Source of the DNA: Sipunculus nudus | Taxonomy: Eukaryota > Annelida > Sipuncula > Golfingiida > Sipunculidae | Length of the DNA stretch: 64,000 bases | Direction of reading: 5' to 3' | NCBI GenBank assembly: GCA_026874595.1 | Contig: CM049309.1 | Span: forward strand, 47,658,079 to 47,722,078 | In this document: positions 37,501 through 48,060 of the stretch, in pieces | How the letters are laid out: every line of letters begins with the position of its first letter | Numbering within the stretch: position 1 is the stretch's first letter | Made by a program: the position numbers and the translations under genes | The notes under the pieces: generated by a model | Database searches by the model: none | What the model saw: only the letters and a program-made list of their open reading frames with translations | What the model was told of the DNA's origin: nothing

Positions 37501-40500
37501 CTCACAAAGTATGAAATTACTCAAGCTGGGTAGTTTTCCTGTAATTCCCCCTTAAAACTACTCACTGAGAGCATCATCAGTCTGAATAGTTTTAATTCAT
37601 CAGAGTGATGAGATTTTTGTGCATGCAGGAAAAGTACTAATATTCAGTCCTCTCCGTTTATGACAATCTGCAAAAGCACTCACTTATTTCACATGGTAAC
37701 CACTTGGTGGCGCTGATCATCAATTAAGGCACCTTCTACCATATACTGTGGTCGGTTTTTTGTTCGCGAGGGTTTCAAATTCACGATGTTCGCGAATGGG
37801 AATTTATCGCGAAAATAAAACCTTCGTGAATTAGAGACCCCCTCGTCGAAGGCAATTCAAGGTTGATATTATAAATAATAATTGATCCTATACATGTTAT
37901 TTTTAACCTAAGATGGTTATCATTAAAAATCATTAAATTTTCTGCCAACAATAAACAGTGATTTCTTCTTATGCGACAAAGGGTCCCTGTGCATTTTTTT
38001 TTCGATTTTGTGCACATGTTACTTAATTAATTCATAAAATGATCAATATACTCTGTGTAGAATATTGTATGGTAAGATCGCGAAAATTGAACCCTCGCGA
38101 AACCGTGAAAAGTTTAAAATCGCGAAATGTTAACCTCGCGAATATGAAGCCAACCACAGTATATTAAAATACCGAATCCTGCTTGTTAAAACAGTCGTAT
38201 AATATAACAACACGTCCACTTACGGGGTTAAGAATATTTCTCTGGATCTGTCCTCGAATTATGGACATGAGCGGTATCATCACCATGCCAACGCCACAGA
38301 ACAGCATGAAGTGACGGTATAAACCACGTGTGAATCCCTGAGTACATCTCGGCACCGGGAGCGACATGGTCGGCGTTCCTGTAAAGCAAATATATAAGGC
38401 TCATTTATAATACTGAGATCCGTCGGGGGGGGGGGGGGGTATCCAATATGAAGGTAATGTCTAGATGAATTAACAGTGATATTTTCACGGAGTTTACTCA
38501 AGGGAGAGGTTTAATATTGGCAAAGTTCCCCAGCAATAAAGCAATATATCCTATGAATCAATCATGTTCACTACAATCAGCAAGCACTTAACGTTTTATT
38601 TTAGTACTGGCCCGGGGGGGGGGATTGTCCTATACTAGGGTACTCCTTGCAGTGATTGCATATTAATGAATATTTGATGAAATTGGGCAAAGCATGGAAA
38701 TGCACGAACTGGCCATTGTTCTAAACACTGTACGGAGTGTCAGTCATATTGTATGCTTCATCGCATGCATACTAAAATAACAGACATGGCCAATGTGATC
38801 ACACCAACCTCCACGCAGAGGCAAGATCAATTGGGAAAAATGACAGGCCCCTGCTCCTATTCCTGCACACGGTCTGGCAAACTCCCGCGCAGGGTAAAGA
38901 TATATATTTTGTGTTATATGAAAAGGCCCTGCAGATTATAATGGATTTATAGGGACATATTCTGGAGCAATAATATGCTTATTCTCTTACACTATCAGTC
39001 CAGTTTTGCTTTAAACAAAAGTTTCCGAGCAAATATCAGTATACCTCGTATACGGCTGTGAAACACCTTGTTATGGGTCTGTGTGTTGGTTAACCCAGTC
39101 AACGTGTGTCTGTTTACCATAACAAGGCCGCTTGACCGGAGGTTCGATTTTGAGCCTCAACAGGCGGTGTTTCAGCCACCGGGAACATGTATTTCATTTT
39201 TGGGCCAAGTCAGTCACAACATCTCCTGATTATACCTGTTTGGCCGGGCGATGCACGGGCTGTGTTTATGTTGACATCTTCGATCGTGCCCGGTCCACTG
39301 TTTTTAACACTCTTTTACAGGAGTAAGCAATCGGTTTCAAGGCATTGTTTCGGCAGGAACAAACTTATTTTAAAGGGAACTTATTTTCTTTTTAATTCAA
39401 CATGCTTTATAGGTGATTGGGCCCCTTTACCATGAATTCTACCAACCAAGTTGCATTGTAATTACTGTAAGCAACATGTGAACTTCGATCCCTTGGCCCT
39501 TCCAAACTCTTCTGGATAATCCCCCCTCCCTCCATTTAAGTCAAGTGATCGTGTTGCATTATGTTGACCTGGCTATAACAAGTATCACTAGATGATCACA
39601 TCCTCTACAATTCTTGACAGAGATGAATCACGTAATATCACCTAGCAAGCACGTGCAAAGGTTTCTGTTTATATTTACAATGCCGAAGCACGTATATAAC
39701 ATCGCAAAATATATCCGAAGGTTTGGCAAATTATAAAATGTTTCACCGACAAATACACTATATTGGTAATACTTGGAATGGATATTGTCGACACATGTTG
39801 TATATATGTTCCATTAGTGTATTTTGTTTAATATACAATTCCTCTGCGAAATAGCTCGATTTCAGTGTGAAAGTGTGCTGAGCGCATGAATGTCTGCAGG
39901 AGAATTATCCTTGACATAGATAAATATTCTGCGTTGAGAATGGTGTTCCCGCGTGGACCTTGTTTGCTAAGAAAATGCGAGGGGGACAATCCACCGAAGT
40001 TGGGGGGGGGGGGGGAGTCCCCTGGCCCACCCGACCCATCCAGGGCAAAAGCACCGCTAATGACAAAATCCCTCCCCCTCCCCCCCCCCCCCAAGATATA
40101 AAAAATGATTTATCCTTTTATTTTCCACCACTTAATAACTCAATATTTTGGTTATGAAAGTTATGTTTGCTCAAGGTTCAACACTATTTGTTATAAAAAA
40201 TTACATTTGATTTGAATATTCAAGATAACTCTACAAGCTAACTTCATGAATATTCAATAATGACATTGAAGCAAGTCATATCCTAAATTTATTATTATGG
40301 GAAGAGCATACAATCAAATTACCTGGTAATACAAAATCGATAAGGATTAATAATAATGACAGTAACACGGTGTTGACAATGAATATGGTGCATATACCCA
40401 ATTAAAAAAATCCTGTCACAAAATATAGATGTACCTTATAGTTTAAATGGAGACAATAGTAGACTTTATTATTTTATAACCACCTAACATATATGAAAGA

Positions 40501-41044
40501 ATATCGTGGACAATGGTATATCTTTAACGCTTCTTGGTTGGTCATGGCACTGCAAAAACTACGAGATTAATTTATATTATTTAATATTATACTATATACA
40601 ATATTGATACTGATAACAAATATATATTTATGTAATGACATATACCATTACAAAAAGAGCCCCTCATTCTTAATTTTACATAATTACTGCACTTTATTGC
40701 TTACTGGAACAAGTTATCATTTAATTATTTATTCAAATTGAAGATTTTAAATTTACTTACATGGAAAGCATTCGCTTAACGTATAGTGCATGGTATAAAT
40801 AGTAATTTGCCTGGTTGTTCACTTGGAGGTAAATACGTATTGGCCCCAGCGTTCACACCACAATTGGTCTGTGGGCTTTAATTCTAATGATCCACACCCC
40901 ACAAATTAAATTTGGTTATGTCATGTGAATTCATACAAAATTAAACTTACGTGGTTTATATTGTTTGACGGTCTGGAGTATGTTATCTTTCCACATGCCG
41001 GCATGGCCGGAAGGGAGGAACAGCCGATCTTTCTGGTCTACCAT
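29883..41044 (-). CDS. DUF1647-like / glycosyltransferase-like type II membrane protein (five coding exons, 389 aa)
   Basis: Coding exons in transcript order: 41044-40951, 38378-38224, 33045-32779, 31061-30957, 30431-29883. All junctions are GT-AG and in frame. The start is the first ATG after an in-frame TGA; downstream in-frame ATGs make residues 17 or 36 alternatives. Residues about 55-73 (FMLFCGVGMVMIPLMSII) are a single membrane anchor after a basic stretch, suggesting type II topology with a lumenal domain. That domain shows PKKKIYYYDIGLTRAQIKT, FRFENYPAHLKNLGNYAFKP and NGVLWMDSSTRL, the last with an aspartate in a DxD-like position, then SAGAILAYNTK and the basic end RRWRKGWFPQNLN. This order recalls DUF1647 (PF07801) proteins of nematodes and molluscs, thought to be glycosyltransferase-like. 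Substrate and activity are unknown; the family call rests on recall. Confidence 0.8.
30440..30956. other. Intron 4 of the glycosyltransferase-like gene, with C-rich repeat
   Basis: Pyrimidine- and C-rich tracts (30480-30600) end near 30688 in CTGGATCCGCGCCTG, a word resembling the ends of CAG(T/G)GGCGGATCCAG elements (also seen at 43627 and 43704). A tRNA-like A-box word, GGCCTAGTGG, is at 30746-30755 with a partial B box at 30798. Confidence 0.4.
31441..31481. repeat. (CT)n microsatellite
   Basis: Pure CT for about 40 bp. Confidence 0.9.
31500..31538. repeat. (TA)n microsatellite
   Basis: TA tract 20 bp after the CT tract, with further TA/CATA text to about 31595. Confidence 0.9.
31656..31712 (+). 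ncRNA. Hammerhead-ribozyme-like motif (probably degenerate)
   Basis: CTGATGA (31670-31676) is followed 11 nt later by GAAA (31688-31691). Then a 3-bp stem with a 3-nt loop, ACC-GAC-GGT (31691-31699), is followed by A at 31700, the place where a hammerhead would cleave. Against it, the base pair next to the core in stem II (G versus G) does not form and stem I pairs poorly. A relic of a retrozyme or Penelope-type ribozyme is possible; chance is also possible. Confidence 0.25.
31960..32710 (+). repeat. Interspersed repeat family (GGACGACGGAC tail), two tandem units
   Basis: Two related units share GTCAAGTTACAAGATTCT, TGCCCTGTTAACGGACGACC, CTGATGAAACA and CAGATACTGGAGCTTTTGTA. The second ends in ACGGACGGAGGACGGAC-like text and TTAGCTGAGCTAAAAA. 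Further copies lie at 52350-52810 and 55440-55810. It is in intron 3 of the glycosyltransferase-like gene and contains a 15-bp G run at about 32536-32550. Confidence 0.65.
33466..33540 (+). promoter_or_regulatory. Candidate plus-strand Pol II promoter nested in the antisense gene
   Basis: An inverted CCAAT box (ATTGG, 33466-33470) and a TATA-like ATTTATAA (33506-33513) precede an initiator-like TCTCAGC about 25 bp downstream (33531-33537). The spacing is right for a TATA promoter. It lies in intron 2 of the minus-strand gene and would drive the candidate exon at 34035-34125. Confidence 0.35.
34035..34125 (+). CDS. Candidate first coding exon of an unidentified type II membrane protein
   Basis: An ATG opens 30 codons ending at a strong donor (GAAT|GTAAGT). 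The peptide has a short N-terminus, a hydrophobic segment LYFLCMCIYVIIFIVCV and then a strongly basic KELRKRLSRE, as in signal-anchor starts of secretory-pathway enzymes. The TATA/CCAAT-like block about 500 bp upstream supports a transcript, but several upstream ATGs intervene and no downstream exon was found on this strand. It could be a lncRNA, a transposon LTR or a chance open frame. Confidence 0.25.
34471..34507. repeat. (TA)n microsatellite
   Basis: TA tract preceded by a CA run. Confidence 0.9.
34790..34940. repeat. Dispersed repeat, copy B (partner at about 18590-18750)
   Basis: Shares several words in the same order with the copy between the scramblases, including GCCAAGTGATATGGCG, GAATATTTATGACAC and GGTTGATATGTTGTAAAA. 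Confidence 0.55.
35790..36648 (-). mobile_element. hAT-like non-autonomous element, copy 1, with 8-bp target duplication
   Basis: The 859-bp unit begins TAGTGGTGGG and ends CCCACCACTA, a 10-bp perfect terminal inverted repeat. It is flanked by perfect 8-bp duplications GTCTCCAT (35782-35789 and 36649-36656). This is the signature of a hAT-superfamily transposon. A close copy in opposite orientation lies at 61305-62156. Short open frames are shared by both copies but are broken and match no transposase I recognise, so it is non-autonomous. It sits in intron 2 of the glycosyltransferase-like gene. Confidence 0.88.
37022..37044. repeat. Poly-C tract
   Basis: 23 C residues in a row. Confidence 0.9.
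37744..38161. mobile_element. Tc1/mariner-like MITE, copy 1 (CpG-rich)
   Basis: The 418-bp unit starts TACTGTGGTCG, ends CAACCACAGTA and is bounded by TA on both sides, the target duplication of Tc1/mariner-type elements. The interior near both ends repeats GCGAA/TCGCG words (TTCGCGAGGGTTTC, AATCGCGAAA, CTCGCGAATATGAAG). A same-orientation copy at 63516-63965 has most of these CpGs changed to TG or CA. The right end lies 63 bp from the donor of coding exon 2 (38224) of the host gene. Confidence 0.8.
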
Positions 41045-41420
41045 TACACAGGACACGTCTGTGTCACGTCACGCTAGAGTGACTTCATGGTTCCGCATCA
41101 CTTATGACGCGCCCTTCTCAGGCATTCACATATACTCACTGTTTTGATAGACAAGGGTCACGCATCAAGGAATGATAGAGAAGACATCAGTTCATGTCAA
41201 GCAGAACCAACAGGGGCGAATTTAGAGTAAGGTGCAGGGGCCCGTCCCCTTTATTTTGACCACGAAAATAAAATAAACGCTGGATTATATGTCGTGCACC
41301 ATTTTTTTCTACACTTGCGAATTTCATAAAAAAAAATCTACTAACATTAGGCCAAAAAAAGATAAAGGCATATAGTTATCAGGAACTTTTTTCAAAAGTC
41401 AGTGCGGGCGGGCGATGCGA

Positions 41421-41446
41421 TTTTTTTTTTTTTTTTTTTTTTTTTT
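41421..41446. repeat. Poly-T tract
   Basis: 26 T residues, possibly a transposon tail. Confidence 0.85.
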
Positions 41447-42087
41447 ACCTCTATTTTGTATGTTTCGTTAAAATATGCCTTATGATCAAGGAATAGAAGG
41501 ATAATTACATATATATTTTTTTTTTGCTAAACAGGTAAAATCACTATATAACAAAGGAAATCTTATCAAAATATCAAAATTGTATTATTTAATCTTCTTG
41601 AAAGATATAAAATCAAAGTAAAAATTTTTTATGCAAGGGGGGGGGGGATTTAAAACTGACGCCGCCTGTGCCTGAGAACCGTTATTTTGTTTGGCCTTTC
41701 CGGCACACTTTATATCTGGCAGAAGATTGAGCCCCACCCCCATTTTAAACCCCTCTATCCGTCCCTAGCCAAGCGAAACCATGCATCCCATCTTTCTCAA
41801 GAATACATTATTTCTTACATGTTTACTTTAGAATCCCATCACAAAACATGTTATGGAAAAATAAATATGAATTGCACTAAACATAATTTAAATTCTCTTT
41901 TATACGCAAATATAATATTCTTGTTTACATACCTATATTACGTGATCTGAATGAAACAATTATAATTTCCATTCACTGATTCAGTACAATGAATATTTGT
42001 TCCATCTCAAGGCGCTTGTGAAACCAGCGTCACCTGTATGTTGTTGGGGGTCAGAGGTCATCTCAGCAGAGAAATGTCCATGGGCTC

Positions 42088-42220
42088 CAGTGGCGTCAAT
42101 TTATCTTCAAGGCTGGGGGGGGGGGATGACTCGCAGGGTGGGGAGATGACTCACAAGGGTGAGGGGGATGACAGGCATGGAGGGTAGTCAAAATAAGGAT
42201 AAAACAGACATGTTTATACA

Positions 42221-42281
<61 letters not shown>

Positions 42282-42579
42282 CCTTTTATTGTCTGTGTCA
42301 CACATATCAAATATATATCAATAAAGTATAAGATTTAAAAAAATAAGGTATATGTTAATTCTTTACCATTTAGATATAAATATTTCATAGTAAAATCATA
42401 AATGGTACCAAAGTCTATAATGATATTTATTTATATATTGCATTTGAAATATATAAATATTATTCTCTGAATAGTGGGGCGGGGGGGGGGAATGATTACA
42501 TTGACCATCCCCCCTCGCCAAAAAGTGGGGGGGGGGGATATATACCCCCCCCCCCATCCCCCCTATATTGACGCCCCTG
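42088..42579. mobile_element. hAT-like MITE (CAGTGGCGTCAATT ends)
   Basis: The unit starts CAGTGGCGTCAATTTA and ends TATATTGACGCCCCTG, an imperfect terminal inverted repeat. Flanks ATGGGCTC and ACAGGCTC match at six of eight positions, consistent with an aged 8-bp duplication. The interior holds G runs, a TA tract and C runs, with no coding frame. It resembles the element at 16849-17117 in its termini only. Confidence 0.65.
42224..42275. repeat. (TA)n microsatellite
   Basis: TA tract inside the MITE at 42088-42579. Confidence 0.9.
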
Positions 42580-44100
42580 ACAGGCTCGAATGGTTGCTTT
42601 CCGAACTAAATTTTCAGACCTGCGCCCGTTTGGGTCACTGACCTGGTGAACAAGTAGATCGTAAAATCCAGCAAAGATGATTTATATTAATATTTATAAA
42701 TTGATATGGACCAGTGGCGCCAGTTTCTTTTAAACTGGTGGGTGTTGGACAGTCATGTGCACTCAGACTTGAAAAGAAGGGCGTGTGGAGTTTATTGTTA
42801 TAAAACTGGTAAAAACATGCATGATTCACAGTGGTGGATCCCCCCCCCCCGTTGAGCCGAAACATCTCTCATTTTATCTATTTCTTTTCCCATTTATTCG
42901 CAATTTATTTGCATTTTAAATGTTTCTTTATATTCATTAGAAGTTAGATTATTAACTTATCGATACTTTATTACTTTCCCATTCATAAGTTGAGGATATT
43001 AATTAACAGCTTTATGATTGAGTCAATATTAAGATAGCATCCAAATATTTCTATTACGAGTCTTTCTGTTATTACACTCTGCTGGCTCATAACACCGCGA
43101 GGAACCCCCCCCCCCCCCCCCCCCCCCCCAATTGCATTTGCCTGTGAGTAAGACACTTCCTTCCTGTTAGCCTAAAGAGAAGCCGGTAAAAAGTTAGATA
43201 TACGACTTTTAAATTTAACAATTATTTTACCACGAGATTTACTTTTAAAAGTTGAAATTTTGCAAGTTATTAAAATAGATGTGCATTTTCACTATTGACA
43301 TCAACATTCTACTTTCCAGTTAATATCCTTATCTTGAAGATATATAAATATGAAAGCGGGCCACAAGTTAATATACCCAACAGAAAATCCTCATATTTAT
43401 GTTACAGGTGCCTCTAAATGTCCTCTTTACATTGCACATTTAAAAATCTCCCCAAATTTCCCCATACCCTCCCCCATATACCTGTAATTAATTTTAAGGG
43501 ATATATGGTGTATATAGATGACAAATATTTCTAAGTATATATATATATAAAATTTTAAGAACTTAGATTTAATAATACCCATCAGCCACCAACCAAATAT
43601 TAGCGCCCCCCTGTCCTTGAATTTCTGGATCCGCCACTGATTCATGTCACATACATATATAACTGTGACCACGTAGAAAGATCGGTAGATAGAACTGGCT
43701 ACCAGGGGCGGATCCAGAATATAGAAAAGGAGGGTGTGGTAAAAAGAATCGGTAATGCCATACATGTGACAGAGCGTAACGACTGAGGGGAGTGGAAGGG
43801 TTAATATAAAGGGGCGGCTCCCTTTCCAGAACTTTTATTTCAAATGACGGGCCAATTTTGAACAGAGTGCAAGTTTATAATAGTTAGCATATGTAGCATA
43901 GGAAAAATGAAAAAGGGGAAAGGGATGAAGAAGTCTCAGGAAAATGGACATGACCTTTAAAAATAACATGGCCTACAGGCCTAATGCGAACCTGTCCATT
44001 GGGAAATACACCAGTTATAATGCTTCAATGCTGGACTATTACTTTTCATGTATATGAACTATGCAAGTACTAAACATTTTGAATAAGAAACAATTGCACA
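42580..44100. other. Intergenic sequence with fragmentary MITE ends
   Basis: No gene was recognised. A C run is at 43105-43129. CTGGATCCGCCACTG (43626-43640) and AGGGGCGGATCCAG (43703-43716) look like the right end of one CAGTGGCGGATCCAG-type element and the left end of another, back to back. Confidence 0.4.
43105..43129. repeat. Poly-C tract
   Basis: 25 C residues in a row. Confidence 0.9.
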
Positions 44101-44104
44101 AACA

Positions 44105-44330
44105 TCACTGCTGAAATTCTGACATAGGTGCACACAACACTAAAAAGATTGTAGCTGGCACCACCAATCTTGTATACAACGAAGCTATCAGAGATATATA
44201 CATACGCCCAATTTCAGACTGATATATCAAACCCCTCCTGAGAAAAACGTGTGCAAAAGTCATGGTAGGTGGCGACACCTGTCTTGTGAGCGAGAAAGCC
44301 ATCAAAGACACATAGACAGGTCAAAATATT
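44105..44330 (-). repeat. Dispersed repeat related to 7030-7400
   Basis: The minus strand reads GATGGCTTTCTCGCTCACAA and then GACAGGTGTCGCCACCTACC, matching the plus-strand text at about 7038-7080. Confidence 0.5.
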
Positions 44331-44394
44331 AGGCCAATACATCAAACTTACCTTGAGTCTGATGAATGGGGCTGACCAGGCTTAGGTGAGAAAG

Positions 44395-44880
44395 GCTGTT
44401 GCCCCGAGTGAACTGTGACAAATTGCTTGCTCAGACTACTGCACTGAGTGAACTCATGACCTGCACCTGGCTAGACTGAGTGAACTTTTGACCTGTACCT
44501 GGCTGCACTGAGTGAACTCTTGACCTGTTGCATAATTTGACACAGTTGGCAGTCTGCCAAATCTATTAATAGAATGCAGCTACTGCACTGAGTAAACTCC
44601 TGACCCATACCTGGCTGCACTGAGTGAACTCTTGACCTGTTGCCTAATCTGATACAGTTGGTAGTCTGCCAAAGCTATAAATAGATCCAGACTGACCTCT
44701 AGCCTGTTGCCAAATCTGAAATAGTAGCCACACCATTGCATAAGCTCATGCAGGGGCCCTGCCCAGAGGGGCTTGACACCCATGGACTCTTGATCTGTTC
44801 CAAAATCTGAAACAGTTGGCAGTTTCTCAACCTATTTAAAGATACAGATTCAATCTTGGCCTGTTGGTATATCTGTTTAC
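44395..44880. repeat. Decayed tandem repeat (CTGCACTGAGTGAACTC units)
   Basis: CTGCACTGAGTGAACTC-like units followed by (A/T)TGACCTG recur five or more times. Longer units with ACAGTTGGCAGT(C/T)TG and CTATAAATAGATCCAGA-like text recur at about 44540, 44655 and 44815. No frame is kept across units. Confidence 0.65.
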
Positions 44881-45299
44881 ACATACTGAAAGACTTTGGT
44901 TAAAATTTCTTTTTTTTTTTCAAGCCGACATATTCATAAACTTTTTATCAAAATATCTCGAATAATAAAAGATGCAGTACTTTCATTGTTAAAGGTCCAA
45001 TAGTTCTGCCAAAAACCATTCTAGTAAACGTGAACAAAGGCCACCTAAGAATAATTTTTGTGCAATGTTACAGAAGATATAATTGAAATAATAATTTTGT
45101 AGAACACTATTGCAGTCCTCAGTTTTAAAAAGACATAATAATGGCCATAAGACCAACTTAAGCTTTTCACAACTCAACAAAAATAAAAAAACTCAGTATA
45201 TTCTGATATGATTGAAAGAACCATGTCCTAGGATAATTCTTTTGAAAAATTGAACAATTCAACTTGACAGTTTCATCATTAAGCTGAAAGAGGCTAAAA

Positions 45300-47600
45300 T
45301 TATGAGTTTTTTTGTCCATAAAAAAACAGGTCAATGTAGGTGGCACCACTAAATCTACAACTTCAAATATGAGTCATGTGACCAACATTTGCACAATACC
45401 TGGTAATGCTAACTTCTGTCATTTCTGAGAGTACTATGTCAGTATGTTTACTTGGCCGAATGACTGTTCAAATTTGTGTAACTCCACTAAAATTCATCAA
45501 ATGCAAACCATTTGAACAAACTTGAGAGGGCTTGCCTCTGGTATCATTTATGTAAAATATTAAACAATTTGGCTGGACCGTCTACAAGAAGACGACTTTT
45601 AAAATATTGTCAGCTTTTTCCTTATAAAATCTAAGTAAATGCAGATAGCAAAAAAGTAAGCTGAATCCCACAAAATTTGATATGTGACAGATTATTGCAT
45701 AAAATCTGGGAATGGTAGCTCCTGCTATTCCTGAGAAATTATGGATTAATGTACAGATGACCAATGACCCCCGTACAAAAATAGGTCAATTCAGGTGGCG
45801 CCACCAATACCTGAATTTCATATATGACTCATGTGACCAACACTGGCAAAATATTTGGTGATGATAGCTCTGGCTGTTTCTGAGACTGTCATTTTAGTAT
45901 GCTTTTTTGGACAGATGACTAAGTTCAACTTCCTGAACAAAATTGAGGGAGATGGTATAAAAGATTATTTCTAAAGAATATTGAACAATTTGGCTTGAGT
46001 GTTTTGGAGGAGAAGATTTTAAAAGTTTTTTTTAGCTTTTTCTCTATAAAATTTAAGAAAATTTTCAGATGGCTAATTTTTTGCATTAAATTTCATGATG
46101 CTAGCTCCAATCATTTTCAAAATAGTATGGGTAAACGTACAGAAGACAAACGCCGCCACACCATCGCATTAGTTCACAGGTTCACTAAAAATTAATACAG
46201 ATGCATATTGAATGCAGAATTGTAATACAGATACATCTCACTGATGGCAAAATCTTGAATTAATTTGACTATGGATACCAATTATTTATAATCCATGTAC
46301 AGCCGTCTTTATATACCCACAGATAGCTGTATAGCTGTGATTGTAAACATTGCCAGGCATAAGGAATATCTAAAAATCATAAATCTACATTTTTTAAAAG
46401 CTTTTAAAAAACATTCTTGTCAATATTAACCATAAATAACCTGAAATCTAAATGTCTAGAGGCATGATGTAATAAATGCTGATAAACTGGTGCCAGTCTA
46501 GATGTATTTGTGTATCTGCTTCACACAGCTAACATATATGGTAAAATGACTCAAATGAACCTTTATAATTCAGCAAAAATTCATTCTTTGGAACCATAAA
46601 AGACAATTATTATAAGAATTATTCAGGGGATTATTCTTGTAAAATATTAAACAAATTGGCCTCAGTAGGGTCAGTCAAAAAAAATTTTACAGGTTTATAA
46701 CTCATATGGGAAAATACAGCAAAATGGCTAAGTTAAGCTTCCCATAACTGAGCCAAAAATCACTGAACCAAAACCATTTGAACAAACTTGAATTATCAAC
46801 ATCTAAGGATAATTAATGTGTGAGATTTAATAATTTGGCCCAGTGGTTTTTGAGGAGAAGATCTTTGTAGCCACTGAGCTAAAATGGGCTGTTACAGCAT
46901 ATGACTAAATTCAGCTTCTCATAACTCAGCCAAAAGTCACTGAACTTAGACCATTTGAACAAATTTCAGAAAGCACTACCCTAGGATCATTTCTGTGCGA
47001 TATTAAACTATTTGGCCATATGGTTTCAGAGAAGAAGTTTTTTGTAGCCGTCAATATGATACGGGCACTGATGACCCCTGTACAAAAAAGGTCGATGCAG
47101 GTGGCGCCACCAATACCTCAATTTCAGATATGTCTCATGTGAACAACATTGGCATAAAATTTGGTGATGATAGCTCCAGCCGTTTCTGAGATTGTAATTT
47201 TAGTATGCTTTTATGGACAGATGACTAAGTTCAACTTCCTGTTACCCGGCCAAAAATCACCGAACTTAAACCATTCGAACAAACTTGAGAAAGATTATTC
47301 CAGGAATCATTTTTGTGAAATATTGGACAATTTGGCTGAACAGTTTCGGAGAAGAAGATTTTTAAAGCTTTTTTAGTTTTTTTTCCTATAAAATCTAAGA
47401 AAATGCAGTTAGCCAAAAAAATAAGCAAAATCCGATATAGTTTTTTAGATGACTAATTTTTTAAATAAAAATTCGTGATGCCACCTCTTGCCGTTTTCAA
47501 GATAGTATGGGTTAACGTACAGACGACGGACGACGGACGCCGGACGACGCCACACCATCGCATAAGCTCACAGGTTCGCTGAAAATCGCGCACAGACATG
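45300..47600. repeat. Array of diverged interspersed repeats (AGGTGGCGCCACC family)
   Basis: Three or more related units recur. Each has AGGT(C)A(A)T(G/T)(C/A)AGGTGGC(G/A)CCACCA (45338, 45796, 47100), TGATGATAGCTC..GC.(G)TTTCTGAGA, CCATTTGAACAAACTTGAGA and ATATT..ACAATTTGGC. The last ends in ACGGACGACGGACGCCGGAC (47524-47545) and ACACCATCGCATAAGCTCAC. Short open frames arise by chance. Confidence 0.65.
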
Positions 47601-47649
47601 GAAAAGTACTCTTAATATAATAATAGGTCATAGACGCTGGCAAAAGGAC

Positions 47650-48033
47650 ATGCAAGTTAGTTGTGATGACGAGGTATCTAGCTCGAGCTCTAGATTTGCG
47701 AGAAAATTAAGAGTAATTATAATAAAGTTCATAACCGAGTCAGGAACTTATTTCTTATTATATAATTTCGCGGACATTACTGGGACTGCCATGGGTTGTG
47801 ACAGCAATGTCACCTCAGAATCACCTTTCCGGCAATGTCACATGAATATAAAAATATTAACTGAAATTGCCGCAAGAAAGCAGGACCCATGGTACCCACA
47901 TGGTCTCAGTTGCCGCCACATGCCGACAGAAATTCATACTGATAGCCGGTTTTTTCCCCGATCGAGCGCATGGCTCACAGGGCTACATAAAAAGCTCCTT
48001 GAAAGAGAGCTTCAACGGACTCGCAATGGGTGA
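47650..48033 (+). other. Unrecognised 127-codon open frame in locally GC-richer DNA
   Basis: An ATG-to-stop frame of 127 codons lies in sequence less AT-rich than its surroundings. No signal peptide, motif or family was recognised. It could be a decayed exon, part of a mobile element, or the 5' region of an unseen transcript. No splice or promoter support was found. Confidence 0.15.
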
Positions 48034-48060
48034 CAGAAGCGGAGTGACCTCTGGCGGAAA

